Positions 26,169-35,563 of a DNA stretch of 64,000 nt are shown piece after piece (position 1 is the stretch's first letter; each line of letters starts with the position of its first letter). The position numbers and the translations under genes are program-made. The notes under the pieces were generated by a model. The model ran no database searches, was not told the origin of the DNA, and worked only from the letters and a program-made list of their open reading frames with translations. Source of the stretch: Sphingomonadaceae bacterium 3R27C6 (lineage in GTDB: Bacteria; Pseudomonadota; Alphaproteobacteria; Sphingomonadales; Sphingomonadaceae); assembly GCA_005503215.1 (NCBI GenBank), contig SCNS01000022.1:1-64000 (forward strand), written 5' to 3'.

Positions 26169-27485
26169 TTGAGCGGCATTGGGAAATTGGCGGCGCTTGC
26201 GATCGGGGCGTCGCTTTCGAGCGCTGCGGGCGCGGCACCTGCCGCGATGGATAGCGCGGACGCGCTGGTCATTCATGCGGGCGCGGTCGTCGCGATTCCG
26301 GGAGAAAAGTCGCTGGGGCCGAGCACTGTCGTGGTCCGCGATGGACGCATCGCCGAAATCCTGCCGGGCTATATCGAGCGCCCCGACGCGCGGTCGATCG
26401 ACCTCAGGGACCGGACGCTGCTGCCCGGGCTGATCGACACCCATGTCCATTTCAGCTTCTCGCCCGAGACGAAACTATGGTCGGCGGCGGTCGATACGCC
26501 CGAAGATGTCGCGCTGTTTGCTTTTTCCAATGCGAAAAAGACCCTCGAGGCCGGGTTCACGACGGTTCGCGACGTCGGGTCCGACGGCTCTTCGATCCAC
26601 GCGCTACGCGACGCGGTCAACGAGGGCACGGTCGTCGGCCCGCGCATCTTCCTGTCGGGCACGTCCTTGTCGATCGTCGGGGGACATGGCGACATGTCGG
26701 GGCTCAATCGCAAGACGACCGAGGCGCTCTACCCCTATGACTATACCGGCGCCTGCACCGGCGGCGTCGAATGCGCGCTGCGCGTGCGCGAAGCCGCCAA
26801 ATATGGCGCGGACCTGATCAAGGTCACCTCGACCGGCGGGATCATGTCGCAGCAGGCGCGCGGGCTGGGCCAGCACCTGACCGACGAGGAACTGACCGCG
26901 ATCGTTACCACCGCGCACAGCCTCGGGCTCAAGGTCGCGGCGCACGCGCATGGCGGGGAGGGCGTTGCCGCCTCGGTGCGCGCGGGGGTCGATTCGATCG
27001 AGCATGGCACCTATCTCGACGAGGAAACCGCGAAGCTGATGGCGAAGCGCGGCACCTGGCTCGTGCCGACGCTCGGGCTGCTCGATGCGCGGAAAGAAAG
27101 CGACGCCTCTCCCGCGGTGCGGGCGAAAATGGCCGAAGCGCGCCGCGTCGCGGGGCGGAATATCCGGCTCGCGGTCCAGTATCAGGTCAAATTCGCCTTC
27201 GGCACCGACGCCGGCGTGTCGCCGCACGGACAGAATGCGCGGCAGTTCCGCCTGATGGTCGAGCAAGGTCCGATGACGCCGATGGCGGCGCTGCGATCGG
27301 CGACCGTCGATGCCGCGGCGCTGCTCGGCCAATCGGACGATCTTGGGACGATCGAAGTCGGAAAATATGCTGACCTGATCGCGGTCGCGGGGGATCCTTA
27401 TCGCGACGTAACGGTGACCGAGCACGTCTCCACCGTGATCAAGGACGGGCGCGTCATCATCCACGATGGCAGCGCGAGCCCGTGA
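26169..27485 (+). CDS. Exported amidohydrolase, Xaa-Pro dipeptidase / imidazolonepropionase-like
   Basis: A metal-dependent hydrolase of the amidohydrolase superfamily, predicted periplasmic. The TTG at 26169 has a GGGAG site eight bases upstream and begins a clean signal peptide (MSGIGKLAALAIGASLSSAAGA). An ATG at 26109 in the same frame has no site and would bury the signal, so TTG is preferred (438 residues). Motifs: GLIDTHVHF (first metal HxH, about 103), GADLIKVTSTGGIMS (metal-bridging Lys, about 220), AAHAHG (about 260), HGTYLDEE and FGTDAGVSPHG (Asp, about 345). It leads an operon with an ALDH7 enzyme, a TPR protein and an APC permease. A close paralogue lies at 52.0 kb. The substrate is probably a dipeptide or cyclic amide. 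Confidence 0.88.
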   Translation: MSGIGKLAALAIGASLSSAAGAAPAAMDSADALVIHAGAVVAIPGEKSLGPSTVVVRDGRIAEILPGYIERPDARSIDLRDRTLLPGLIDTHVHFSFSPETKLWSAAVDTPEDVALFAFSNAKKTLEAGFTTVRDVGSDGSSIHALRDAVNEGTVVGPRIFLSGTSLSIVGGHGDMSGLNRKTTEALYPYDYTGACTGGVECALRVREAAKYGADLIKVTSTGGIMSQQARGLGQHLTDEELTAIVTTAHSLGLKVAAHAHGGEGVAASVRAGVDSIEHGTYLDEETAKLMAKRGTWLVPTLGLLDARKESDASPAVRAKMAEARRVAGRNIRLAVQYQVKFAFGTDAGVSPHGQNARQFRLMVEQGPMTPMAALRSATVDAAALLGQSDDLGTIEVGKYADLIAVAGDPYRDVTVTEHVSTVIKDGRVIIHDGSASP

Positions 27486-27532
27486 CCAAAACCTGACAAC
27501 AACCTGCATTTCCCCTTTCAACGGACAATTAA

Positions 27533-29101
27533 ATGAACGCTCTTGATAAGATGATTTCTCCCGGTGTCGGCCACAGCGTACAGGGCGGCTTTGCCCGTTC
27601 GGTCACCGATATATTCGGCGCGCTCGGGCTGTCGCTCGATGCCAGCCAGGATTCGGACCTCAAGGTTTTTTCGCCGGTCGACGGGTCGGAGCTCGCGGCC
27701 CTGCGTACCGACAAGGCGGGCGACATGGACGCGATGGTCGCGAACGCGCGTGCGGCTTTCGCGGTCTGGAAGGACGTGCCGGCGCCGCATCGCGGCGAAC
27801 TCGTCCGGCGCTACGGCCTGCTGGTGCGCGAGCATAAGGAGGCGTTGTCGCAGCTCCTGACGATCGAGAACGGCAAGATCCTGACCGAAGCGCGCGGCGA
27901 GGTGCAGGAAGTCATCGACATTTGCGAATATGCCGTCGGCCTGTCGCGCCAGCTGTTCGGGCTGACGATCGCGTCGGAGCGCGCCGAGCACCGGCTGACC
28001 GAATATTGGCACCCGCTCGGCGTGCTCGGGCTGATCTCGGCGTTCAATTTTCCCGCCGCGGTCTGGGCGTGGGGCACCACCGTCGCGCTCGTCTGCGGCG
28101 ACAGCGCGATCTGGAAGCCGTCCGAAAAGACCCCGCTCACCGCGCTCGCGTTCGCCGGGCTGCTGCAAAAGGCGGCGGCTGACTATGATCTCGCGCCTGA
28201 TCATCTGGTGCAGGTCGCGATCGGCGATGCCGCGTGCGGCGCGATGCTCGCCGACCATCCCGACGTCGCGATCGTCAGCGCGACGGGCAGCGTTCGCATG
28301 GGGCAGGACGTCGGCGTCCGCGTCCAGCGCCGCTTTGGGCGCCCCGTGCTCGAACTCGGCGGCAACAACGCCGCGGTCGTCGCGCCGAGCGCCGATATCG
28401 GGCTTGCGCTGCGCGGGACGATCTTTGCCGCGACGGGGACGTGCGGCCAGCGCTGCACGACGTTGCGCCGCCTGATTGTCCACGAGGACATCCGCGCCGA
28501 TTTCGTGAAGCGCCTGATCGCCGCGGTCGGCAGCCTCAACATCGGCAGCCCGCTCGACGACGCAACGCACGTCGGCCCGCTGATCGACAAGGCCGCCTTC
28601 GACGCGATGCAGCGTGCGCTCGACCAGGCACGCCGCGACGGCGGTATCGTCCACGGCGGCGACCGGATCGAGGTCGCGGGCCCGGACGCCTATTATGTCC
28701 GCCCGGCAATCGTCGAGATGCCGGCACAAAGCGAAATCGTCCGCGAGGAAACCTTCGCGCCGATCCTCTATGTCCTGTCCTACCGCGATTTCGCCGAGGC
28801 CATCGCGCTGCAGAATGGCGTGCCGCAGGGGCTGTCGTCGTGCGTCTTCACCAGCGACGTGCGCGAGGCCGAGAAATTCCAGTCGGCGCAAGGCAGCGAC
28901 TGCGGCATCGTCAACGTCAATATCGGGACGAGCGGCGCCGAGATCGGCGGGGCGTTCGGCGGCGAGAAGGTGACCGGCGGCGGGCGCGTGTCGGGGTCCG
29001 ACAGCTGGAAGAATTATATGCGCCGCGTTACCGCGACGGTGAATTACTCGACCTCGCTCCCGCTCGCGCAGGGTGTGAAGTTCGATCTCGATATCGATTG
29101 A
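27533..29101 (+). CDS. amaB: Aldehyde dehydrogenase, ALDH7 / piperideine-6-carboxylate dehydrogenase type
   Basis: A cytoplasmic NAD-dependent dehydrogenase of 522 residues that oxidises alpha-aminoadipate semialdehyde (cyclic form piperideine-6-carboxylate) to alpha-aminoadipate in lysine or pipecolate breakdown. ALDH7 hallmarks: ISAFNFPAAVWAWG (NAD fold), ELGGNNAAVV (general base Glu, near 274), GTCGQRCTT (catalytic Cys, near 308), and ENGKILTEARGEVQEVIDICEYAVGL in the N-terminal domain. The C-terminal oligomerisation tail is present. It follows the amidohydrolase by 47 bases and precedes a TPR gene. This suggests that peptides containing lysine or lysine-derived residues are a substrate of the locus, which is inference. 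Confidence 0.9.
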   Translation: MNALDKMISPGVGHSVQGGFARSVTDIFGALGLSLDASQDSDLKVFSPVDGSELAALRTDKAGDMDAMVANARAAFAVWKDVPAPHRGELVRRYGLLVREHKEALSQLLTIENGKILTEARGEVQEVIDICEYAVGLSRQLFGLTIASERAEHRLTEYWHPLGVLGLISAFNFPAAVWAWGTTVALVCGDSAIWKPSEKTPLTALAFAGLLQKAAADYDLAPDHLVQVAIGDAACGAMLADHPDVAIVSATGSVRMGQDVGVRVQRRFGRPVLELGGNNAAVVAPSADIGLALRGTIFAATGTCGQRCTTLRRLIVHEDIRADFVKRLIAAVGSLNIGSPLDDATHVGPLIDKAAFDAMQRALDQARRDGGIVHGGDRIEVAGPDAYYVRPAIVEMPAQSEIVREETFAPILYVLSYRDFAEAIALQNGVPQGLSSCVFTSDVREAEKFQSAQGSDCGIVNVNIGTSGAEIGGAFGGEKVTGGGRVSGSDSWKNYMRRVTATVNYSTSLPLAQGVKFDLDID

Positions 29102-29131
29102 AGACACAATATCAGTTCGGAGAGGATATTT

Positions 29132-30127
29132 ATGATGAAGCCCAGGCATTTGAAATTGCTCGTGTCGGCCGGCCTGTTGCTGATCGCCGCGCCGGCGACG
29201 GCGACGGCGCAGGAAGGCAGCTTTCAGGGCATGTCGCTGCTCGGCGAGCGGATGGTCACCGGCCCGGCGCGCAACGCGAATGTCGCCGCGGTCGAGACGC
29301 TCGAGCGCGCCGCGCGCGATGCGAAGGCGGCGTTCGACGCCAACATGACCGTCGACAGCGCGACCTGGTACGGCCGCATCCTCTTCTATCAGGGCTATAC
29401 GAAGGAATCGGCGGCGGTCTACGATCAGGCGCTGAAGCGCTTCCCCAATTCGGGCAAGCTGCTCCGCCACCGCGCGCATCGCCATTTTTCGCTGCGCGAG
29501 TTCGACAAGTCGATCGAACTGGGGCTGAAGGCCGCGAAGCTTTACGAGAACCAGCCGCTCGAACGCGAAAAGCCGGGTCCCGACTATTTCCCCGGCGACC
29601 CCGACGTCGTGCAATATTATCTCTATTACCACCTCGGGCAGGCCTATTTCGGCAAGCATGATTTCGACAATGCGGCGAAATGGTTCGCGAAGTCGGCCGA
29701 ATCGGCGGCCTTCACCCATGATGTCGAGGCGCGCACCGCGAACGGCTATTGGGAATATCTGTCGCTCGCGCGCGCCGGGAAACTCCGCGAGGCGCAGAAG
29801 CTGCTCGATGATTATGACCTGACCTTGTTCGAGGTTCACCCGAAGGGCGGCTCGGACACCTATTTCGACGGGCTGCAGCTGTTCAAGGGCAACCGCGCCG
29901 CCGACAGCTTCTTCAGCGACAAGGACAGCGGCCGCGCTTTCGCGACCGCCGACGGGGTGGCCGCGTCGACCGCCTACAGCCTCGCCAACTATTATATCCT
30001 CCGCGGCGAGCCCGAAAAGGCGAAGCCGTGGTTGAAGCGCTCGATCGCCGTCGACAGCTGGAGCTTCTTTGCGCGCATCCAGGCCGAGGCCGACTGGCTG
30101 CTGCTGTTCCCGAACGAAAAGCCCTGA
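29132..30127 (+). CDS. Exported tetratricopeptide-repeat protein
   Basis: A 331-residue protein with a signal peptide (MMKPRHLKLLVSAGLLLIAAPATATAQ) and TPR-type repeats: TWYGRILFYQGYTKESAAVYDQALKRFPNSGKLL (about 75-110), HFSLREFDKSIELGLKAAKL, YYHLGQAYFGKHDFDNAAKWFAKSAE and YYILRGEPEKAKPWLKRSI. It shares motif order with the TPR protein at 20.6 kb, and both lie in divergent operons around the same promoter. A GAGAGG ribosome binding site is six bases before the ATG. I infer a periplasmic scaffold or chaperone role; no enzymatic residues are visible. Confidence 0.87.
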   Translation: MMKPRHLKLLVSAGLLLIAAPATATAQEGSFQGMSLLGERMVTGPARNANVAAVETLERAARDAKAAFDANMTVDSATWYGRILFYQGYTKESAAVYDQALKRFPNSGKLLRHRAHRHFSLREFDKSIELGLKAAKLYENQPLEREKPGPDYFPGDPDVVQYYLYYHLGQAYFGKHDFDNAAKWFAKSAESAAFTHDVEARTANGYWEYLSLARAGKLREAQKLLDDYDLTLFEVHPKGGSDTYFDGLQLFKGNRAADSFFSDKDSGRAFATADGVAASTAYSLANYYILRGEPEKAKPWLKRSIAVDSWSFFARIQAEADWLLLFPNEKP

Positions 30128-30202
30128 GCGGACGCATCGAACTGACGCATCTGGGGTGAGCGGCGGACCCGAACCATCGGGCCGGATATTGGGAGGCGCA
30201 TC

Positions 30203-31615
30203 ATGAATAACTGGACCCGCCGCAAACCCATCGCGCCGCCCGGCGAACGCAGCGCCGGCGCGCTGCCGCCCAGCCTGTCGTGGCCGCAGCTGATGGCGAT
30301 GGGCGTCGGCGCGATCATCGGCACGGGAATCCTGACGCTGATCGGCGTCGGCGTCGACCGCGCGGGGCCCGCGGTGCTGCTGTCCTTCGCGATCGCGGGC
30401 GCGGTCTGCGCCTGCGCCGCGCTCGCCTATGCCGAACTGTCGGCGATGATGCCCGCGGCGGGCAGCGCCTATAGCTATTCCTATGCGGGGCTCGGCGAGG
30501 CTTTTGCGTGGATCGTCGGCTGGAGCCTGATCCTCGAATATTCGCTCGTCGTCTCGACCGTCGCGGTGGGATGGTCGGGTTACGCGTCACCGCTTTTGAT
30601 GGGGATCGGGTTTCCCGAGGCGCTGACGCGTGGACCCGAACTCGGCGGGCTGATCAATCTCCCCGCGGTCGCGATCATCGCGGTCGTCGCGGGTCTGCTG
30701 CTGCTGGGGACGCGCGAGAGTGCGCGGATCAACTCGGTGCTCGTTGTCGTGAAGATCGTCACGCTGCTGCTCTTCGTCGGTTACACCTTGCCCTATTTCG
30801 ACGCCGCGCACCTCGATCCGTTCATGCCCTATGGCTATGCCGCGCAGGTCGACAGCGACGGCGTCCAGCGCGGGGTGATGGCCGCCGCCGCGATCATCTT
30901 TTTCGCCTTCTACGGCTTCGACGCGATTTCGACCGCGGCGGAAGAAACAAAGCGCCCCGCGCGCGACTTGCCGATCGCGATCATCGGTTCGATGGCCGTC
31001 TGCACGCTCATCTACATGCTGGTCGCCGCTACGGCGGTCGGTGCGACGCCTTTCACGACCTTCGCCGACAGTCCCGAGCCGCTGGCGCTGATCCTGCGTT
31101 CGATCGGGCAGGGGGGCATCGCGCAAGTCGTGGCGACGACCGCCGTTGTCGCGCTGCCGACCGTGTTGCTCGCCTTCCTCTACGGGCAAAGCCGCATTTT
31201 CCTTGCGATGGCGCGCGACGGTTTCCTGCCGCAGCGCCTCGCGCATATTTCAGGGCGCGGCACCCCGGCGCGCATCACGCTGCTGACGGCGGCGATCGTC
31301 GCCGTCCTCGCCGGGCTGCTCCCGATCGGAAAGGTCGCCGCGCTTGCCAATGCCGGAACGCTGATCGCCTTCATCGCGGTCGGCGTCTGCCTGCTCGTCC
31401 TTCGCCGCCGCGCCCCCGCTGCGCCCCGGCCCTTTCGCGTGCGCGCGGCGTGGCTGGTCGGGCTCGGCACGATCGGCGGCTGCCTTTACCTGTTCCTCAG
31501 CCTGCCCGCCGAAACGCTCTTGTGGTGCCTCGTCTGGAATCTGATCGGGCTCGGCCTCTATGCGGCCTATGGGCAATACCGCAGCACCTTGGGCAAGGCA
31601 GCCAGCGGCGGATAA
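30203..31615 (+). CDS. APC-superfamily amino acid permease
   Basis: A cytoplasmic-membrane transporter of 470 residues with about twelve predicted helices. The APC signature in TM1 is clear: MGVGAIIGTGILTLIG (about 33-48). The loop AYAELSAMMPAAGSAYSYSY, and FYGFDAISTAAEETKRPARDLP in TM6 (about 235-260), are typical of the cationic/aliphatic amino acid transporter branch. A GGGAGG site precedes the ATG. It is the last gene of the amidohydrolase-ALDH7-TPR operon and ends 14 bases from the convergent GMC gene stop. It would bring in amino acids released in the periplasm. Confidence 0.92.
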   Translation: MNNWTRRKPIAPPGERSAGALPPSLSWPQLMAMGVGAIIGTGILTLIGVGVDRAGPAVLLSFAIAGAVCACAALAYAELSAMMPAAGSAYSYSYAGLGEAFAWIVGWSLILEYSLVVSTVAVGWSGYASPLLMGIGFPEALTRGPELGGLINLPAVAIIAVVAGLLLLGTRESARINSVLVVVKIVTLLLFVGYTLPYFDAAHLDPFMPYGYAAQVDSDGVQRGVMAAAAIIFFAFYGFDAISTAAEETKRPARDLPIAIIGSMAVCTLIYMLVAATAVGATPFTTFADSPEPLALILRSIGQGGIAQVVATTAVVALPTVLLAFLYGQSRIFLAMARDGFLPQRLAHISGRGTPARITLLTAAIVAVLAGLLPIGKVAALANAGTLIAFIAVGVCLLVLRRRAPAAPRPFRVRAAWLVGLGTIGGCLYLFLSLPAETLLWCLVWNLIGLGLYAAYGQYRSTLGKAASGG

Positions 31616-31629
31616 TCCCTTTGGCGCCC

Positions 31630-33306
31630 CTAGATCGTGCCGGCCTTGAGCAGCTTTACCGCGTGATCGGCGGCGCGCGCCGTCAGTGCCATGAAGGTGA
31701 GCGACGGGTTGACGCACGAGATCGAGGTCATCTGCGCGCCGTCGGTGACGAACAGATTGGCGGCGTCGTGCGCCTGGCCCCATTTGTTGAGCACCGACTG
31801 GCGCGGATCGGCGCCCATGCGCGCGCCGCCCATTTCGTGGATCGCGTCGCCGGGCACATGTTCGCGGCGCTCGCTGGTGACATTCTGCAGCCCCGCCTTG
31901 CGCAGCATCGCTTCGCCCTCGGTCCGCGCATCGTCCATCATGCGGATCTCATTCTCGCGGAAGGTGACGTCGAAGCGCATCAGCGGGATGCCGAACCGGT
32001 CGACCTTGTCGGCGTGCAGGCTGACGCGATTATCCTCATAGGGCAGGCATTCGCCGAAGGCGCCCATGCCGAACTTCCACGGGCCATAGCCGCGCATGCC
32101 ATGCTTCATCGCCGCACCGAAGCCCTTGGGCGGTAGCGGATCGCGCCGTGCGCTGCCCTGATAGCCATAGCCGCGCTTGAAGCCGATCCCCTCTTCGCCG
32201 CCGACATTGCGGAAACGCGGGATATAGACGCCGCCCGGACGCCGGCCATATTCGATAAAGTCGGTCATGCCAGGTATCTCGCCCGAGATGTTCACGCGGA
32301 AGATATGGTCCATCACATAGCGGCCGAGCGTGCCGCTGGAATCGAAATGGCTCTTGGCCGTTCCGGGGATGCGCGAGTTCATCAGGATCTGGGTCGAGGC
32401 CATCGCCGAGGCGCAGAGGAAGACGAGGCGCGCGGGGATTACCTCCGCCTGCTTCGTCTTCGTATCGATCACACGCACGCCGGTGACCTTCTTCGTCTTG
32501 GGATCATATTCGAGATTCGAGACCACCGCGTCGGAACGCAGCGTCAGCCGCCCGGTGGCGCGCGCCGCGGGCAGGGTGACCGCCTGCGTCGAGAAATAGG
32601 ATCCGAACGAGCAGCCGCGCCCGCACTGGTTGCGGAACTGGCATTTGCTGCGGCCCTGATCCTCTTTGTCCTCGGTCATGTTCGAGAGGCGGGTGTTGAT
32701 CAGCTTGCGGCCCGGCGAGGTCGTCTCGAGCCGTTCCTTCACCCATTTCTCGGCGACGTTCATCTGCATCGGCGGCTGGAACGCGCTGTCGGGCAGCTGC
32801 GGCAGATTCTCGCGCGATCCCGACACGCCGATATATTTCTCGACATAATCGTACCAGGGAACAAGGTCGTCATAACGGATCGGCCAGTCGCCCCCGACAT
32901 TCTCGCGCTTGTTCGCCTCGAAATCCTCAGGGCTCCAGCGGAAGCTCCAGCGCCCCCAGATCAGCGACTTGCCGCCGACCGCGGCGGGCCGGATCCAGTA
33001 GAATTTCTCGCCCTCGTCATAGGCATAGGGGTTGAGCCGGTCGTTGTTGTAGAATTTCTGGTTCGACGGCGAGACATAGCCGTGTGTGGCGATGAAATAG
33101 TCGCTCTTGACCAGCGCTGGGGGCATCCTGTCGCGTGCCGGGATCTCATAGGCCGGCTTGCCGTCATAATCATAATCCTCGCCATGCTCGACCATCACCC
33201 CGCGGTCGAGCATCAGGACCTTGAGGCCCTTTTCGGTCAATTCCTTCGCGGCCCATCCGCCGCTCACTCCAGAGCCGATGACAATCGCATCGAACTTGTC
33301 GGTCAT
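31630..33306 (-). CDS. GMC-type FAD-dependent sugar dehydrogenase (glucoside 3-dehydrogenase-like)
   Basis: A 558-residue flavoprotein. The ATG at 33306 (MTDKFDAIVIGSGVSGGWAA) starts directly at the FAD-binding Rossmann motif GSGVSGG. Other motifs: GGKSLIWGRWSFRW (about 130-145), CQFRNQCGRGCSFGSYFSTQ (Cys-rich, about 240), HEMGGARMG and CVNPSLTFMALTARAADHAV at the C-terminus, giving the His and Asn of the GMC active site. There is no Tat signal of its own. The partner encoded three genes earlier in the operon order is a Tat-exported subunit-3-like protein, so export by hitchhiking is plausible. Last gene of an eight-gene operon with cytochrome c, DUF1080 and TIM-barrel enzymes; a 3-dehydrogenase role is inferred. 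Confidence 0.88.
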   Translation of the reverse strand: MTDKFDAIVIGSGVSGGWAAKELTEKGLKVLMLDRGVMVEHGEDYDYDGKPAYEIPARDRMPPALVKSDYFIATHGYVSPSNQKFYNNDRLNPYAYDEGEKFYWIRPAAVGGKSLIWGRWSFRWSPEDFEANKRENVGGDWPIRYDDLVPWYDYVEKYIGVSGSRENLPQLPDSAFQPPMQMNVAEKWVKERLETTSPGRKLINTRLSNMTEDKEDQGRSKCQFRNQCGRGCSFGSYFSTQAVTLPAARATGRLTLRSDAVVSNLEYDPKTKKVTGVRVIDTKTKQAEVIPARLVFLCASAMASTQILMNSRIPGTAKSHFDSSGTLGRYVMDHIFRVNISGEIPGMTDFIEYGRRPGGVYIPRFRNVGGEEGIGFKRGYGYQGSARRDPLPPKGFGAAMKHGMRGYGPWKFGMGAFGECLPYEDNRVSLHADKVDRFGIPLMRFDVTFRENEIRMMDDARTEGEAMLRKAGLQNVTSERREHVPGDAIHEMGGARMGADPRQSVLNKWGQAHDAANLFVTDGAQMTSISCVNPSLTFMALTARAADHAVKLLKAGTI

Positions 33307-33328
33307 ATCTTGATCCTCGAATATCGGG

Positions 33329-34168
33329 TTAGGCGCGAAGGCGGCTGAGCGTGGCGAAGCTGGTCTGGATGTCGGGAAGATAGGGCGCGGGCGACTGATC
33401 ATTCTCGACATAGAAATGCTTCACGCCGGCGGTCCGGTTGAGCGTGAAGATGTCGGCGAAATCGATCACGCCCTTGCCGACGCTGGTCATCTTGCCGTCG
33501 GCAGTGCGATCCTTGACGTGATAGGCATAGATGCGGCCGGCCAAGCGCCGGATGATCGCCTTGGGATCCTCGCCCGCGGCGATCGCCCAGAACAGGTCGA
33601 GCTCAAGTCGGACCAGCGCCGGGTCGGCGTCGGCGATCAGCGTGTCGAACAGGCTGGTGCCGCCCGGCTTCAACGTGAACTCGAAATCATGATTGTGATA
33701 GGCAAAGCCCAGCCCGGCCTTTTTGAGCCGTTCGGCATAGCGGTTGAAATTGGCGACCGCCGCCTTCCAGCCCTCGGCATTGCGGTGCGCTTCGACCATA
33801 TAGGGAACGACCAGCGTGTCGGCGCCCAGCGTCTTGGTCATCGCGACCGCGCCGTCGAAATCGCCGGCAAGCGCCTCATAGGCGACATGGATCGAAGGCG
33901 ACTTCAGCCCCAGCCGGTCCATCGTCTTGCGGAGCGCGGCGTGATCCATCTTGTCATAGCCGCCGCCGCCATATTCGACTTCGCGATAACCGATCGCCGC
34001 CACCTTTTCGAGCGTCCCCATCGGGTCCTTCGAGAAGAGCTCGCGTACGGTGTAGAGCTGGATGCCGATGGGCTTTGATTTGAGGCTCTTTGCCATCAGC
34101 GGCCCCGCTGCGAGCGTTGCCCCGAGCGCGGCGCCGCCCGCCATCCATTGCCGCCTGTTGATCATCAT
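33329..34168 (-). CDS. Tat-exported sugar phosphate isomerase/epimerase-like TIM barrel
   Basis: A 279-residue protein with a twin-arginine signal (MMINRRQWMAGGAALGATLAAGPLMA). The barrel shows IGIQLYTVRELFSKDPMGTLEKVAAIGYREVEY at strand 1, FAYHNHDFEF (about 165), RLELDLFWAIAAGEDP (metal Asp, about 200), YAYHVKDR (about 225) and FYVENDQS (Glu, about 260). Xylose isomerase-like TIM-barrel families use this metal-ligand pattern. The ATG overlaps the stop of the subunit-3 gene. It probably isomerises or cleaves an oxidised sugar in the periplasm; the exact reaction is not visible. Confidence 0.88.
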   Translation of the reverse strand: MMINRRQWMAGGAALGATLAAGPLMAKSLKSKPIGIQLYTVRELFSKDPMGTLEKVAAIGYREVEYGGGGYDKMDHAALRKTMDRLGLKSPSIHVAYEALAGDFDGAVAMTKTLGADTLVVPYMVEAHRNAEGWKAAVANFNRYAERLKKAGLGFAYHNHDFEFTLKPGGTSLFDTLIADADPALVRLELDLFWAIAAGEDPKAIIRRLAGRIYAYHVKDRTADGKMTSVGKGVIDFADIFTLNRTAGVKHFYVENDQSPAPYLPDIQTSFATLSRLRA

Positions 34169-34728
34169 GACGAAAACACCTTTTTGATCTCGGAATAGGG
34201 ATAGGCGCCGTCGTAGCGGCCGGGGACGGGAAGATACTCGCGTTCCTGCGTAATGCCGACTTCTGACGTGAAATATCCGGTGAGCACCATTTGGCGGAAC
34301 TTGTCGAAGAAGTCCGCGCCGCCGGGCAGCTTGCCTTCCATCGCCAGCGTCAGCAGCGCGTCCTGCTGCGCGGGCGTCGCCTTGTCGGCGGCGACCTTGA
34401 AATCGGTCCGGCTGCGCGCCTCGATCGCGTCGAGCCCCGCGAGGATCGGTTTGCGATCGTCGGGCGACGCCCAATCGGCGAGCAGCTTTTCGATATATTC
34501 GGGGACGCCGGCGGCGATCGCGCCGGGGGTATCGGTGGTCGGCATCACGCGCTCGCTCAGCGCGGTCATCAGCGCGCGCTGCTGCGCGGTGAAAACCGGC
34601 GACGAGGGCGGGCCGCTGCTGATGATCGGGGGCGCTTCTGCCGCCGCGGCGCGCGCGATCGGCGCGAACAGGCTCGCGCCGAACATCGCGGCCATCCCGG
34701 CCAGCGCGTCTCTGCGGTCGATGATCAT
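34165..34728 (-). CDS. Gluconate 2-dehydrogenase subunit 3-like protein, Tat signal
   Basis: A small subunit of 187 residues with a twin-arginine signal (MIIDRRDALAGMAAMFGASLFAPIARA). The mature part (TAQQRALMTALSERVMPTTDTPGAIAAGVPEYIEKLLADW) matches the gluconate_2-dh3 family. Members pair with GMC-type FAD dehydrogenases and supply the Tat signal for export of the complex. The gene overlaps both neighbours by ATGA-type junctions, and the GMC partner lies one gene downstream. With the cytochrome c at the operon head this gives a complete periplasmic sugar dehydrogenase. Confidence 0.88.
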   Translation of the reverse strand: MIIDRRDALAGMAAMFGASLFAPIARAAAAEAPPIISSGPPSSPVFTAQQRALMTALSERVMPTTDTPGAIAAGVPEYIEKLLADWASPDDRKPILAGLDAIEARSRTDFKVAADKATPAQQDALLTLAMEGKLPGGADFFDKFRQMVLTGYFTSEVGITQEREYLPVPGRYDGAYPYSEIKKVFSS

Positions 34729-35552
34729 TTCACACTTCCTTCGAAGTCATGGCTCGCCGCCGCTTCGGGCAGCGGGCGCACCCAGATGTTGCGGAACGAA
34801 ACCGGCGAATTATGGTCCTGGAGCTGGATCGGCGCGGCATCGCCATGCGCTTCATACGTCGCGACCTTGCGCCAGACGGTGCTGCCGAGCCACGGCTGGC
34901 GGTTCTGCACGAGCACGCCGTTCAGGAAGGCGGTGATATAGGCCGGGCGGAGCAGCTTGCCGTCGGGTCCGAAATGCGGGCGTTCGAAGACGATGTCGTA
35001 GCTCTGCCATTCGCCGGGCTTGCGCGATGCGTTCACCAGCGGCGGTTTCCAGGCATAGATCGCCCCAACGGTGCCGTCGGCGTAAGTGGGGTTCTGATAG
35101 CCGTCGAGGATCTGGATCTCGTAGCGCTGCATGAACCAGATGCCGCTGTTGCCGCGATCCTGCGACGTCTTGGCCGGCGGATTGGGGGAGGCGAATTCGA
35201 GGTGGAGCTGGACGTCGCCGAAGCTCGCCTTGCTGACCAGCGCATTCTCGCCGCCGCCGTCCGCGCGCGGGACCGAGGTCGCCGCGCCATTCTTGACGAC
35301 CCACGGGGTTGCCTGCGCCTGCCACGCATCGAGCGACTTGCCATCGAACAGCACCACGGCATCCGAGGGCGGCGCGCCGGGAACTGCGCCGGGTGTCACG
35401 ACGGTCGGATGGGGGCGGTCGGAATCATGCACCTGCCATTTGCCGTCGGGAAGTACCGGCGTGTCCTTGAATCCGGGCTTTTCCTGCGCGGCGGCGGGAC
35501 TGCCCGCCGCCACGGCGACCGCGATCGCCGCGGCCCAAACGATATGCTTCAC
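34725..35552 (-). CDS. DUF1080 protein (3-keto-disaccharide hydrolase-like)
   Basis: An exported protein of 275 residues. The GTG at 35552 has an AGGGAG site six bases upstream and opens a signal peptide (MKHIVWAAAIAVAVAAGSPAAAQ). An ATG five codons earlier overlaps the upstream stop but lacks a site. The DUF1080 concanavalin-like fold shows VVLFDGKSLDAWQ (about 70), LHLEFASPNPP, GNSGIWFMQRYEIQILDGYQ (about 145) and GEWQSYDIVFERPHF (about 195). Several family members cleave glycosidic bonds of 3-keto-glycosides. The GMC dehydrogenase in the same operon would generate such substrates. Confidence 0.87.
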   Translation of the reverse strand: MKHIVWAAAIAVAVAAGSPAAAQEKPGFKDTPVLPDGKWQVHDSDRPHPTVVTPGAVPGAPPSDAVVLFDGKSLDAWQAQATPWVVKNGAATSVPRADGGGENALVSKASFGDVQLHLEFASPNPPAKTSQDRGNSGIWFMQRYEIQILDGYQNPTYADGTVGAIYAWKPPLVNASRKPGEWQSYDIVFERPHFGPDGKLLRPAYITAFLNGVLVQNRQPWLGSTVWRKVATYEAHGDAAPIQLQDHNSPVSFRNIWVRPLPEAAASHDFEGSVK

Positions 35553-35563
35553 GCTTGTCTCCC

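Noticed and set aside
27518..29839. A 773-codon minus-strand frame opposite the ALDH7 gene and the TPR gene
   Set aside because: It covers two well-supported plus-strand genes and has no recognisable motif or ribosome binding site; typical antisense shadow.
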